A DNA stretch of 64,000 nucleotides from Begonia masoniana (taxonomy: Eukaryota; Streptophyta; Magnoliopsida; Cucurbitales; Begoniaceae), in the NCBI GenBank assembly GCA_022432975.1, contig CM039516.1, positions 28,288,051 to 28,352,050 on the forward strand, read 5' to 3'. Every line of letters begins with the position of its first letter. Positions within the stretch are counted from its first letter, which is position 1. Positions 47,820 through 56,866 of this stretch are shown piece after piece. Below the pieces are notes generated by a model. The model was not told where the DNA came from and searched no databases. It saw nothing but the letters and a program-made list of their open reading frames with translations. The position numbers were made by a program, and so were the translations under genes.

Positions 47820-48683
47820 TGATATGAACCTAAGATATTAGAGATCTTAGACCCAACACGCAATACGGAATTCAAAGGGAATAATGCCTTTATTGATTCA
47901 AAAGAATAAGAAGAAGGAACTTGACCCCAATCGATAGATAGCGATGGAACCAAAGTTATCAGAAAAAGCAGCTAGACCCGAACCAAACTCGTTGGTTGAA
48001 CCTAAGCTATCAAGTTCGATCTTTTCAAGAATACACTTGAAGAAGATCAAGTTCTAATCCAAGAACTCAAGAAGAGAATTATAAGGATCTCACCTCAAAG
48101 CAAAAGCTTAATAAAAATCAATTCATTCAAAAGTCCCTAAAATCTATTACAAGCCTCCCTTAAATAGGCAAAGGGATAAAACTAATAAGGTAATAACATA
48201 ATTAGAAATAATCAAAATATCCTAATTAGACAATAGGAAAGTTTCCAAAAATAAGAGAAGGAAAATTGGAAAGTGGTGCAAGTGGATGGTGGCCGCGGAA
48301 CTTAGGTTTAAGTAACGTGAGTCTCGAGTTTAATTCAGATTGTGGGCCTAGCCCAATGGTGTGGCACTTGTAAGAACTTTGAAGTTAAAAACTCTTGGGC
48401 TAGAGTAGTGCCATGTTGGGTGACCATGTGGGAAGTCTTTATTTTTGAGACTTCGTTTTGGGCTTCTTTTCCAGTCCTTGCTTCTTCATCAACACTTAGT
48501 AATATTATTGCTCGTTGCACATTTTGTGATGATTCCTTTTCTTGGATGTCTTTGATTAAAATTTGTAGTCTTTTGTTTATTTTCTTCGTTCTTGATCTCG
48601 TCATTGGTCCTCCTATATTCATCAATGGATCTTGGCTCCCTATTGCTTCTTGATTGTCCTTAGTTGCTCCTTTGACTACATCA
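47820..48683 (-). repeat. 5' LTR of element C
   Basis: 864 bp, same sequence as the 3' LTR in all stretches compared. TATTTAA (minus) is at 48160-48166. The 5S-like block lies at 48373-48437 with TTTTT at 48442-48446. Because element C lies in the same direction as B's gag, a chimeric frame (48335-48784) reads from B gag into this LTR. Confidence 0.95.
48373..48437 (+). promoter_or_regulatory. 5S rRNA-like internal control region in 5' LTR of C
   Basis: Second copy of the 42233-42297 block. Transcription in the 5S sense from here would run outward from element C toward the interrupted gag of B, but a T5 run follows within 5 bp of the block. Confidence 0.8.
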
Positions 48684-49407
48684 CTCGGCCTGGTAGAACT
48701 CTGCTCAACGGCCTCAATATCAAGTGCCCTGGCCACAATCTCGTCATAGGATACATTTCGTACCCCAGATATCGTAAGGCGCATCCGGAACTCCTGGCTA
48801 AGTCCCTGTAAGAATTAGCGTACCTTATCCTCATTAACGCTGACCTGTCGTGGTGCAAATCGAGACAGCGCCTCAAATCTCCTAACGTACTCGGCAATAG
48901 AAGCAGTCTGCCGCAACTGCATAAACTTGACCATCTTCGCCTCGCGAACGGTATGACTGAAATATTTATCATAGAACAGCTCTCTGAATCTCTCCCAGCC
49001 CATAATAGTCACATAGGTGGTCGTCTTGATGTAATCCCACCAAAACCGGGCATCCAACGCCAAATGATAGGTCACCAATGCAACCTTCTCTCCATCCTCT
49101 ATGCTAGCATACGCCAGCATGTCCTCCATCGTGCGAATCCACTCCTCAGCTGAAGAGGGATCAGTGGACTGTCCGCTAAATATAGGGGGCTGAAGCTTCT
49201 AAAATCTCTCCATCCTGCGGTTGTCCGATACCGCTGTCTCTCGAGCTCTAACGCCCTCACGGTCTATCATAGTACCCAACTGCTGAGACTGCCTCTCCAT
49301 CTGTTGAGCCTGTCTCTCCATATGCTGAGACTGCTGGGCAATAAAGTCCTTAAGTGTACCAATCGTATCGTCTCTGTCATCTCGATCGTTTCGTGGACGC
49401 ACCATTA
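48684..49407 (-). pseudogene. Element B gag, N-terminal two-thirds
   Basis: Starts MVRPRNDRDDRDDTIGTLKD near 49405, followed by a Gln/Met/Glu coiled-coil-like segment (QSQHMERQAQQMERQSQQ). The gag core follows (EKVALVTYHLALDARFWWDY, WERFRELFYDKYFSHTVREAK). Two in-frame stops are visible, near 49197 (TAG) and 48813 (TAA). The frame continues to the element C insertion point in an RPS/RPR context, then on the far side at 41674. Typical retrotransposon gag of the Tekay group, inactivated by nonsense mutations and by element C. Confidence 0.88.
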
Positions 49408-49550
49408 TTATAATAAAACTCCTATAAAAGGTTAAAACAAATACTCTAAGAAACTAGAAATCAAATAAATCTATAAACATACTTACAGTTGATGAAGAAT
49501 GTCCGCGTAGTGGCTGTGCAGTCGAGCAGTCTACAGAACCGATTTTAAAA

Positions 49551-49570
49551 CCCGGGGGCTGTGATACCAT
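49551..49570 (-). promoter_or_regulatory. Primer-binding site of element B
   Basis: The minus strand reads ATGGTATCACAGCCCCCGGG, a TGGTATCA-type initiator tRNA-Met site. The 5' LTR end expected beside it is missing. The 140 bp between it and gag (49408-49550) is AT-rich leader without coding sequence. Confidence 0.8.
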
Positions 49571-49571
49571 A

Positions 49572-49631
49572 ATTGCACTTGCTGCAGAGCAGCAATCGAT
49601 CTCTGCAGCAATGCAGAGATCGATCGCTGCA
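49572..49631 (-). repeat. Remnant of element B 5' LTR consisting of a hairpin
   Basis: About 60 bp matching the hairpin segment of the 3' LTR (35610-35690). It includes a 13-bp perfect stem with GCAA loop at 49595-49624, extended after one mismatch by GCAGC/GCTGC. The remaining ~2.5 kb of LTR are absent and satellite follows directly. Confidence 0.8.
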
Positions 49632-51776
49632 AAGTTAAACCTTGAAGGTGAAATGGATAACTTAGGTTCTAACCACAAGTCATGTAACAGTCATTCTCAT
49701 TAGCTTCATACGTTCAGTTCTTTTGGAACAAATCGATTGAAGTGAACTTTCTTATACTTCATCAAACGCATTACTAAGGCTTAATGACGCGTCCATTAAG
49801 GTTATTGGGTCCTTACTACAAGTTGTTCTCTTCACTTCAAGTTAAACCTTAAAGGTGAAATGGATAACTTAGGTTCTAACCACAAGTCATGTAACAGTCA
49901 ACCTCATTAGCTTGATACGTTCAGTTCTTTTGGAACAAATCGATTGAAGTGAACTTTCTTATACTTCATCAAACGCATTACTAAGGCTTAATTACGCGTC
50001 CATGAAGGTTATTGGGTCCTCAGTACAAGTCGTTCTCTTCTTGAAGTGAACTTTCTTATACTTCATCAAACGCATTACTAAGGCTTAATTACGCGTCCAT
50101 GAAGGTTATTGGGTCCTCAGTACATGTCGTTCTCATAACTTCAAGTTAAACCTTGAAGGTGAAATGGATAACTTAGGTTCTAACCACAAGTCATGTAACA
50201 GTCAACCTCATTAGCTTGATACGTTCAGTTCTTTTGGAACAAATCGATTGAAGTGAACTTTCTTATACTTCATCAAACGCATTACTAAGGCTTAATTACG
50301 CGTCCATGAAGGTTATTGGGTCCTCAGTACACGTCGTTCTCATGACTTCCAGTTAAACCTTGAAGGTGAAATGGATAACTTAGGTTCTAACCACAAGTCA
50401 TGTAACAGTCAACCTCATTAGCTTGATACGTTCAGTTCTTTTGGAACAAATCGATTGAAGTGAACTTTCTTATACTTCATCAAACGCATTACTAAGGCTT
50501 AATTACGCGTCCATGAAGGTTATTGGGTCCTCAGTACACGTCGTTCTCTCACTTCAAGTTAAACATTGAAGGTGACATGGAGAACTTAGGATCTAACCAC
50601 AGTCATGTAAAGTCAACCTCATTAGCTTGTACGTTCAAATCTTTGGAACAAATCGATTGAAGTGAACTTTCTTAATACTTATCAAAACACATTACTAAGG
50701 CTTAATTACGCGTCCATGAAGGTTATTGGGTCCTCAGTACACGTCGTTCTCATCACTTCAGTTAAACCTTGAAGGTGAAATGGATAACTTAGGTTCTAAC
50801 CACAAGTCATGTAACAGTCAACCTCATTAGCTTGATACGTTCAGTTCTTTTGGAACAAATCGATTGAAGTGAACTTTCTTATACTTCATCAAACGCATTA
50901 CTAAGGCTTAATTACGCGTCCATGAAGGTTATTGGGTCCTCAGTACACGTCGTTCTCATGACTTCAAGTTAAACCTTGAAGGTGAAATGGATAACTTAGT
51001 TCTAACCACAAGTCATGTAACAGTCAACCTCATTAGCTTGATACGTTCAGTTCTTTTGGAACAAATCGATTGAAGTGAACTTTCTTATACTTCATCAAAC
51101 GCATTACTAAGGCTTAATTACGCGTCCATGAAGGTTATTGGGTCCTCAGTACACGTCGTTCTCATCACTTCAAGTTAAACCTTGAAGGTGAAATGGATAA
51201 CTTAGGTTCTAACCACAAGTCATGTAACAGTCAACCTCATTAGCTTGATACGTTCAGTTCTTTTGGAACAAATCGATTGAAGTGAACTTTCTTATACTTC
51301 ATCAAACGCATTACTAAGGCTTAATTACGCGTCCATAAAGTTTATTGGGTCCTCAGTACACGTCGTTCTCATGACTTCAAGTTAAACCTTGAAGGTGAAA
51401 TGGATAACTTAGGTTCTAACCACAATTCATGTAATAGTCAACCTCATTAGCTTGATACGTTCTGTTCTTTTGGAACAAATCGATTGAGGTGAACTTTCGT
51501 ATATTTTATCAAACGCATTACTAAGGCTTAATTACGCGTCCATGACGGTTATTGGGTCCACAGTACACGTCGTTCTCATGACTTCAAGTTAAACCTTGAA
51601 GGTGAAACGGATAACTTAGGTTCTAACCACAAGTCATGTAACAGTCAACCTAATTAGCTTTATACATTCAGTTCTTTTGGAACAAAACGATTGAAGTGAA
51701 TTTTCTTATACTTCATCAAACGCATTACTAAGGCTTAATTACTTGTCCATGAAGGTTATTGGGTCCTCAGTACACG
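49632..51776 (-). repeat. 207-bp satellite array, reverse orientation, ~10 monomers
   Basis: Same subtypes as 30709-35307 (e.g. ATAAAGTTTATTGGG, GACGGTTATTGGG). One internal deletion of roughly 115 bp joins GTTCTCTTC to TTGAAGTGAAC at 50040. It ends at GTACACG, where element E begins. Confidence 0.97.
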
Positions 51777-53587
51777 TGATGCGAACCCTTTGGGTGCAAA
51801 CCCTTAGAACCCTCAAAAGATGGAAAAGAACCCCGAAACTAAGAAATAGAGTAGGTGATCGAAGAGAAACCCGTAGGAAACTATGTCCTAAAGACCCCAA
51901 CTCCTAAATGAAACAAAAAGTTGATCAATTCTTGCTGAGTTTGGATTGGTTCATTCAAGAACAAAGAGGAGAATACTCTCACAATGCATTCACCAAAAGC
52001 AAAATATATCTTTTACAAAGATAAACTTGCCCCTTTTATAGTAGGCATAAAAGAAACCCTAAAATAACCCAAAAATAGCCCAAATTCGTTTGGCCCATTA
52101 ACACAAGTCTTTGGGCATGGAAAAACACTAAAAATAATAAACTTGAACTAAGAAAGCCAAATACCAAATCGGCCCATAAAGTAATATATCTTCTCAAGCT
52201 GAATTCTCTTCATTTAAGGCTTCGATATGTGTGTAATAACGTTGAAAACTTCCTTCTTCATTTTGAGCAATCTTTTCAACATAAAGTAAGTTTTGAATAG
52301 GCTTTTGAAATGCTTTAGCTCGAGCTCTTGTCAATGGACCTTGTGGTAGTGGTATTGAATCCTCTTTAGCCATTGATGTATCCTCTTGATTTGCTTCTAT
52401 AGAATCCACCTCTTCAAGCCTATCATTCCCTCCCTCCTCAAAAGGATTCGACCTCGAATCAGATCCTACATCAAAGGGAGATAAATCAGCAACATTAAAA
52501 GTAGAAGAAATGTTATGTTCGCCTCGTAGATCCAATGAGTAAGCATTGTCGTTGATCCTTTTCAAAACTTGGAATGGCCCGTCGCCACGTGGAGCTAATT
52601 TTGATGGCCTTTTTTCGGGAAACCTTTCCTTTCTCATATACACCCAAACCCAATCACCCGGTTCAAAAACAACTTTTTTTCTTCCTTTGTTAACTCGAGC
52701 AGCAACCTGTTTGTTTCTTTTCTCAATGTGTTCATGAACTTTTGCATGGATGCGTTTCACAAGTTCTGCCTTCTTTTTTCCATCAAGACTACTCAATTCA
52801 TTCACAGGTATCTCAATCAAATCCAAAGGAGTTAGTGGATTAAAACCATATACGATTTCAAAAGGTGAAAAATGTGTTGTGCTGTGAACAGTTCTGTTAT
52901 ATGAAAATTCAACCAATGGCAAACATTCTTCCCAAGATTTCAAGTTCTTACATACAACACTGCGCAATACCTGTATGAGTGTTCGATTAACAACCTCAGT
53001 TTGTCCATCCGTTTGAGGATGACACGTTGTAGAAAAGAGAAGTTTAGTCCCTAACTTACCCCATAAAACCTTCCAAAAGTAACTTAGAAATTTCACATCT
53101 CTATCTGATACAATAGACTTAGGAACACCATGTAAACGCACAATATCTCGAAAGAAAAGATTTGCAATATGTGTAGCATCATCAGTCTTGTGACAAGCAA
53201 TGAAATGTGCCATTTTGCTAAATCTATCCACAACCACAAAAACAGAATCATGTCCATTTCTAGATCTAGGCAATCCCAAAACAAAATCCATACTAATATG
53301 CATCCATGGCTCACTAGGAACAGGGAGCGGAGTATATAAACCATGAGGTTGAATCTTAGATTTTGCCTTTCTACATGTCACGCAACAATCACAAAAACGT
53401 ACAACATCTCTTTTCATTTTTGGCCAATAAAAATGCTCATTTAAAATGTCAAGTGTACATTTAGTTCCAAAATGACCCATCAAACCTCCACAATGAGCTT
53501 CATGCACTAATAACTCACGCATAGAACTTACTGGAATGCAAAGTTTATTTTCCTTAAACAAAAACTTATCATGCTTATAGAATTTCC
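51777..53587 (-). mobile_element. Element E: 3' half of a Ty3/gypsy element
   Basis: Minus strand: integrase (from ~53587), PPT (52426-52438, AGGAGGGAGGGAA), 3' LTR (51777-52425, 649 bp, TGATGCGAACCC...CCTATCA). A TATA-like TATAAAA (minus) is at 52034-52040. Gag, protease and RT are absent. It is joined head to head with element D at about 53587. Its LTR differs from those of A, C, D and F. Confidence 0.9.
52194..53587 (-). pseudogene. Integrase of element E (5'-truncated, otherwise open)
   Basis: 455 codons remain open from 53561, with YKHDKF-like codons upstream to the breakpoint. Features by residue from 53561: zinc-binding residues (H20, H30, then CDCCVTC at 57-63), DD35E core (D92, D153, E189), a [14 protein letters not shown]-type motif near 330, and [10 protein letters not shown] in the C-terminal tail. 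The tail beyond the PPT lies in the 3' LTR. The catalytic residues are intact, but RT, RNase H and a start are missing. It is more diverged from C and F than D is from C. Confidence 0.88.
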
Positions 53588-55100
53588 TAGAAGGTATGTA
53601 CTCGTAACCTCCTTACAATCTAAATTGCTTGGATTTGAACTTATTAAAGAATTATATGTAGTAGATTCAGATTTTAGTGAAATTTGGAAATTATGTGAAA
53701 AAGTTGCATATGGTGATTATTATAGGCATGATGGTTATCTATTTAAGAAAGATAAGCTTTGTATTCCTAAGTGTTTTTTGAGAGAATTATTTGTTAGAGA
53801 AACTCATGGAGGTGGATTGATGGGACATTTTGGAGTAAGCAAAACCTTGGATGTTTTATGTGAGCATTTTTATTGGCCTAAGACGAGACATGATGTGCAA
53901 TTAATTTGTGATAAATGTATTGAGTGTAGAAAAGCTAAATCAAAAATCAAACCACATGGAATGTATACTCCTCTCCCAATACCTACTCAACCTTGGATTG
54001 ATATTTCTATGGATTTTGTTATAGGTTTGCCGAGAACTCAAAGTGGAAAGGATAGTATTTTTGTTGTTGTTGATAGGTTTAGTAAGATGGCACATTTTAT
54101 TGCATGTTCAAAAACTAATGATGCTACACATGTTGCGGATTTATTCTTTAAAGAGATTGTGCGGTTACATGGCTTACCTAAAACTATTGTAAGTGATCGA
54201 GATGTTAAGTTTTTGAGTCACTTTTGGAGAACTCTGTGGAATAAGTTAGACACTAAACTTTTATTCTCAACCGTAGCACACCCTCAAACGGATGGACAAA
54301 CCGAGGTAGTAAATAGAACACTTTCTACTTTGTTGAGAGGCATTATTTCTAAGAACTTAAAACAATGGGAAAAATGTTTACCACATGTTGAGTTTGCATA
54401 TAATAGGGTTGTTTATTCTACTACATCTTATTCACCATTTGAAATTGTTTATGGTTTTAATCCTATAACTCCAATGGATATGTTACCTTTGCCAACTAAC
54501 GAGTTTATTAATTTTGATGGAAAGAAAAGAGCCGAATTTGTTAGGGAACTACATGCAAGGGTAAGGGAAAACATTGAGAAAAAGAATGAACATTATGCAA
54601 GACAAGCAAACAAGCATCGAGTGAAAGTTATTTTTGAACCTGGAGATTGGGTTTGGATTCACTTAAGGAAAGAAAGATTTGCCAACAAAAGAAAGAACAA
54701 ATTGCAACCTCGAGGAGATGGACCCTTCCAAGTGTTGGAACGCATCAATGACAATGCTTACAAGATTGATTTACCTAGTGAATATGGTAATGTAAGTGCT
54801 ACTTTTAATGTTTCTGACTTATCTTTATATGATGCAGGGGATTCGAGGACGAATCTTTTCGAGGAGAGAGGGAATGATGTGAATCAGAGTGCAACCAACT
54901 TCAAGCCCAATGTTAAAGATCCATGTCAAGGTATTGGAGGTCCAATGACAAGATTAAGAATCAAGAAAATGCAAGAAGCCTTAAATGGATTGATTATAGA
55001 AATCCAAGAGAAAGATTCTTTTCAAAAAGAGCTGAAATTAATAAATTTGTTAAGTATTGAAGAGGATGCTTGGGAAGAAAAGAAGGCCGAAGATACTTAA
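53588..55100 (+). pseudogene. Integrase of element D (5'-truncated, otherwise open)
   Basis: An open frame of ~505 codons. Counting from 53571: the zinc-binding region ends CDKCIEC, the DD35E core is D148, D209 and E245, then [13 protein letters not shown] and, inside the LTR, GPMTRLRIKK. The frame ends at 55100, about 75 codons into the LTR, without the extra ~45-residue tail that element C has at the 5S-like block. No upstream pol or gag, so it is not a functional element on its own. Confidence 0.9.
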
Positions 55101-55639
55101 AAACTACCCAAAGATTAGTGGCAAGAGAGATGGAAGCACAACAACAAAACAAATTTGGCAAGCAATTATTTCCTAATTATAGTTTTAGAAAGTTTCTTAA
55201 TTATAGTTTTAGAAAGCTTTCATAATCATAGATTTAGAAAGTTTTCCTAAGTATTGTTTTAGAAAGTTTCCTAATTATCGTTTTAGTAATAATTCCTAAT
55301 TACTTTTAGGATATTTTGTAGCCTATTTAAAGGCATAGGCGTTTCAACATTATTAAGCAATATACATGATTTTGAATTTACTCTTTGTGAGAATTTTCTC
55401 TTTTGTTCTTTGTGAAGAACTAGATCTTCTTCAAGTAAAAACTTGAAAGATCAACTTGATAGCTTTGGTTCTAACCACAAGTTCGGTTACGAGTCAAGCT
55501 CCTTGATTGATAACTTTGGTTCCGTCGGCAAGGTTCGATTGGGGTCAAGTTCCTTATACTTGATTTCACAGGCGTTTCTGAGTTTCTAATTCCGCGTGGT
55601 TGAAGGGTCTCGGGTTTCATATACTCGTGGTTCTCATCA
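53588..55639 (+). mobile_element. Element D: 3' half of a Ty3/gypsy element
   Basis: Plus strand: RNase H/integrase border ([15 protein letters not shown], from ~53588), integrase, PPT GAGGAGAGAGGGAA (54861-54874), 3' LTR (54875-55639, 765 bp, TGATGTGAATC...GGTTCTCATCA). TATTTAA at 55324-55330. Closest in sequence to element C. A satellite stub follows. Confidence 0.9.
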
Positions 55640-55662
55640 ACTTTGAAGGTGAAATGGATAAC
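55640..55662 (-). repeat. Satellite stub, reverse orientation
   Basis: ACTTTGAAGGTGAAATGGATAAC, the last reverse-orientation satellite before the TRIM. Its terminal ATAAC is probably one half of the TRIM target-site duplication. Confidence 0.85.
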
Positions 55663-55758
55663 TGATATGATATCAGGTCCCTTACTCCTCTCAAAAGTGC
55701 ACTTAAGAGTGGAGGTTTGGACCCAATATATATATTAGCCCAGACAACTCTCTGTTTC

Positions 55759-55769
55759 CGATGTGGTAT
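55759..55769 (-). promoter_or_regulatory. USE-like box in TRIM 3' LTR
   Basis: The minus strand reads ATACCACATCG, 10 of 11 matches to the plant snRNA USE. An AT-only TATATATATATT run follows after a 24-bp gap, as in 56745-56791. Confidence 0.55.
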
Positions 55770-55908
55770 CACATCATCCCTTCACCCTTAAGGGCGACTG
55801 CCTCAGTCGGCGATCTGACCGGGACATCCCGTAGGATGGCTGCCTCAATCGGCGGTCTGCCTGATGTGCTGCCTAACCGGCTGACAGAAGTGAGGCTCTG
55901 ATACCAAA

Positions 55909-55982
55909 TGATATGATATCAGGTCCCTTACTCCTCTCTTAAGTGCACTTTTGAGAGGAGTAAGGGACCTGATATCATATCA
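55909..55982. repeat. 74-bp near-perfect palindrome replacing a TRIM LTR
   Basis: Two 30-bp arms (TGATATGATATCAGGTCCCT... and its exact reverse complement ending ATCATATCA) flank 14 bp centred on the palindrome AAGTGCACTT. The normal LTR has this palindrome in its middle, so one half has been replaced by an inverted copy of the other half. Confidence 0.92.
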
Positions 55983-56737
55983 GTAATTAAGCCTTAGTAA
56001 TCCGTTTGATGAAGTATAAGAAAGTTCACTTCAATCGATTTGTTCCAAAAGAACTGAACGTATCAAGCTAATGAGGTTAACTGTTACATGACTTGTGGTT
56101 AGAACCTAAGTTATCAATTTCCCCTTCAAGGTTTAACTTGAAGTGAAGAGAACGACTTGTACTAAGGACCCAATAACCTTCATGGACGCGTAATTAAGCC
56201 TTAGTAATGCGTTTGATGAAGTATAAGAAAGTTCACTTCAATCGATTTGTTCCAAAAGAACTGAACGTCTCAAGCTAATGAGGTTAACTGTTAAATGACT
56301 TGTTGTTAGAACCTAAGTTATCCATTTCACCTTCAAGGTTTAACTTGAAGTTATGAGAACGACGTGTACTGAGGACCCAATAACCTTCATGGACGCGTAA
56401 TTAAGCCGTAGTAATGCGTTTGATGAAGTATAAGAAAGTTCACTTCAATTAATTTGTTCCAAAAGGACTTAACGTATCAAGCTAATGAGTTTGACTGCTA
56501 CATGACTTGTGGTTAGAACCTAAGTTGTCCTTTTCACCTTCAAGGTTTAACTTGAAGTGAAGAGAACGACTTGTACTAATGACCCAATAACCTTCATGGA
56601 CGCGTAATTAAGCCTTAGTAATGCGTTTGATGAAAAGTATAAGAAAGTTCACTTCAATCGATTTGTTTCAAAAGAACTGAACGTATGAAGCTAATGAGGT
56701 TGACTGTTACATGACTTGTGGTTACAACCTTAGTTAT
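55983..56737 (+). repeat. Inverted satellite segment, forward orientation, ~3.6 monomers
   Basis: Same 207-bp monomer but opposite to the neighbouring blocks on both sides (55640-55662 and 63258-64000). It is bounded by two TRIM LTRs in opposite orientations. It ends TTAGTTAT. Confidence 0.95.
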
Positions 56738-56851
56738 TGATGTGATACCACATCGGAAACAGAGAGTTGTCTGGGCTAATATATATATTGGGTCCAAACC
56801 TCCACTCTTAAGTGCACTTTTGAGAGGAGTAAGGGACCTGATATCACATCA
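56738..56851 (+). repeat. TRIM-family LTR joined to element F
   Basis: 114 bp, TGATGTGATACC...GATATCACATCA, the reverse complement of the 55663-55776 LTR type. It is followed directly by the PBS at 56852 and then by the leader of element F, not by a TRIM interior. Element F's own LTR type (62589-63257) is unrelated. Confidence 0.9.
56745..56791 (+). promoter_or_regulatory. snRNA-type promoter (USE-like + TATA) in TRIM LTR
   Basis: ATACCACATCG (56745-56755) differs from the USE consensus at one base. TATATATATATT starts at 56780, a gap of 24 bp. The spacing fits Pol III U6-type genes. Confidence 0.6.
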
Positions 56852-56866
56852 TTTGGTATCAGAGCC
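56852..56866 (+). promoter_or_regulatory. Primer-binding site at the TRIM-F junction
   Basis: TTTGGTATCAGAGCC, the initiator tRNA-Met complement. It is shared in identical form by the TRIMs at 19934 and 55894 (minus), so it cannot be assigned to TRIM or to F alone. Confidence 0.88.

Larger units (their letters stand above)
41680..48683 (-). mobile_element. Element C: complete, apparently young Ty3/gypsy retrotransposon
   Basis: 7004 bp in element B's gag, flanked by TSD CTCGG. Two 864-bp LTRs (41680-42543, 47820-48683) show no difference in any stretch I compared. It has a PBS, PPT, an ~820-bp leader and a single uninterrupted gag-pol of 1599 codons. This is the only structurally complete autonomous candidate in the window. 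Its LTR harbours a 5S rRNA-like block. Confidence 0.96.
35308..49631 (-). mobile_element. Element B: chromodomain-bearing Ty3/gypsy (Tekay-like), split by element C
   Basis: Minus-strand order: a remnant of the 5' LTR (49572-49631), PBS, gag (48684-49407, continuing at 41586-41679), protease-RT-RNase H (39634-41586), integrase with chromodomain (37952-39480), PPT, and the complete 3' LTR (35308-37875). Gag is interrupted by the 7-kb element C with TSD CTCGG. At least five inactivating changes are visible (stops in gag and RNase H; a frameshift and a stop in integrase). The 5' LTR is almost entirely deleted. Confidence 0.92.
55663..55982 (-). mobile_element. TRIM element with one rearranged, palindromic LTR
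   Basis: Minus strand: 5' LTR (55909-55982, only 74 bp, palindromic), PBS TTTGGTATCAGAGCC (55894-55908), a non-coding interior rich in GCCGA.TGAGGCAG words, PPT AAGGGTGAAGGGA (55777-55789), and 3' LTR (55663-55776, 114 bp). Same family as 19823-20137 and 56738-56851. The flanks do not form a normal TSD; ATAAC on the left pairs with GTTAT at 56733-56737. Confidence 0.9.
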
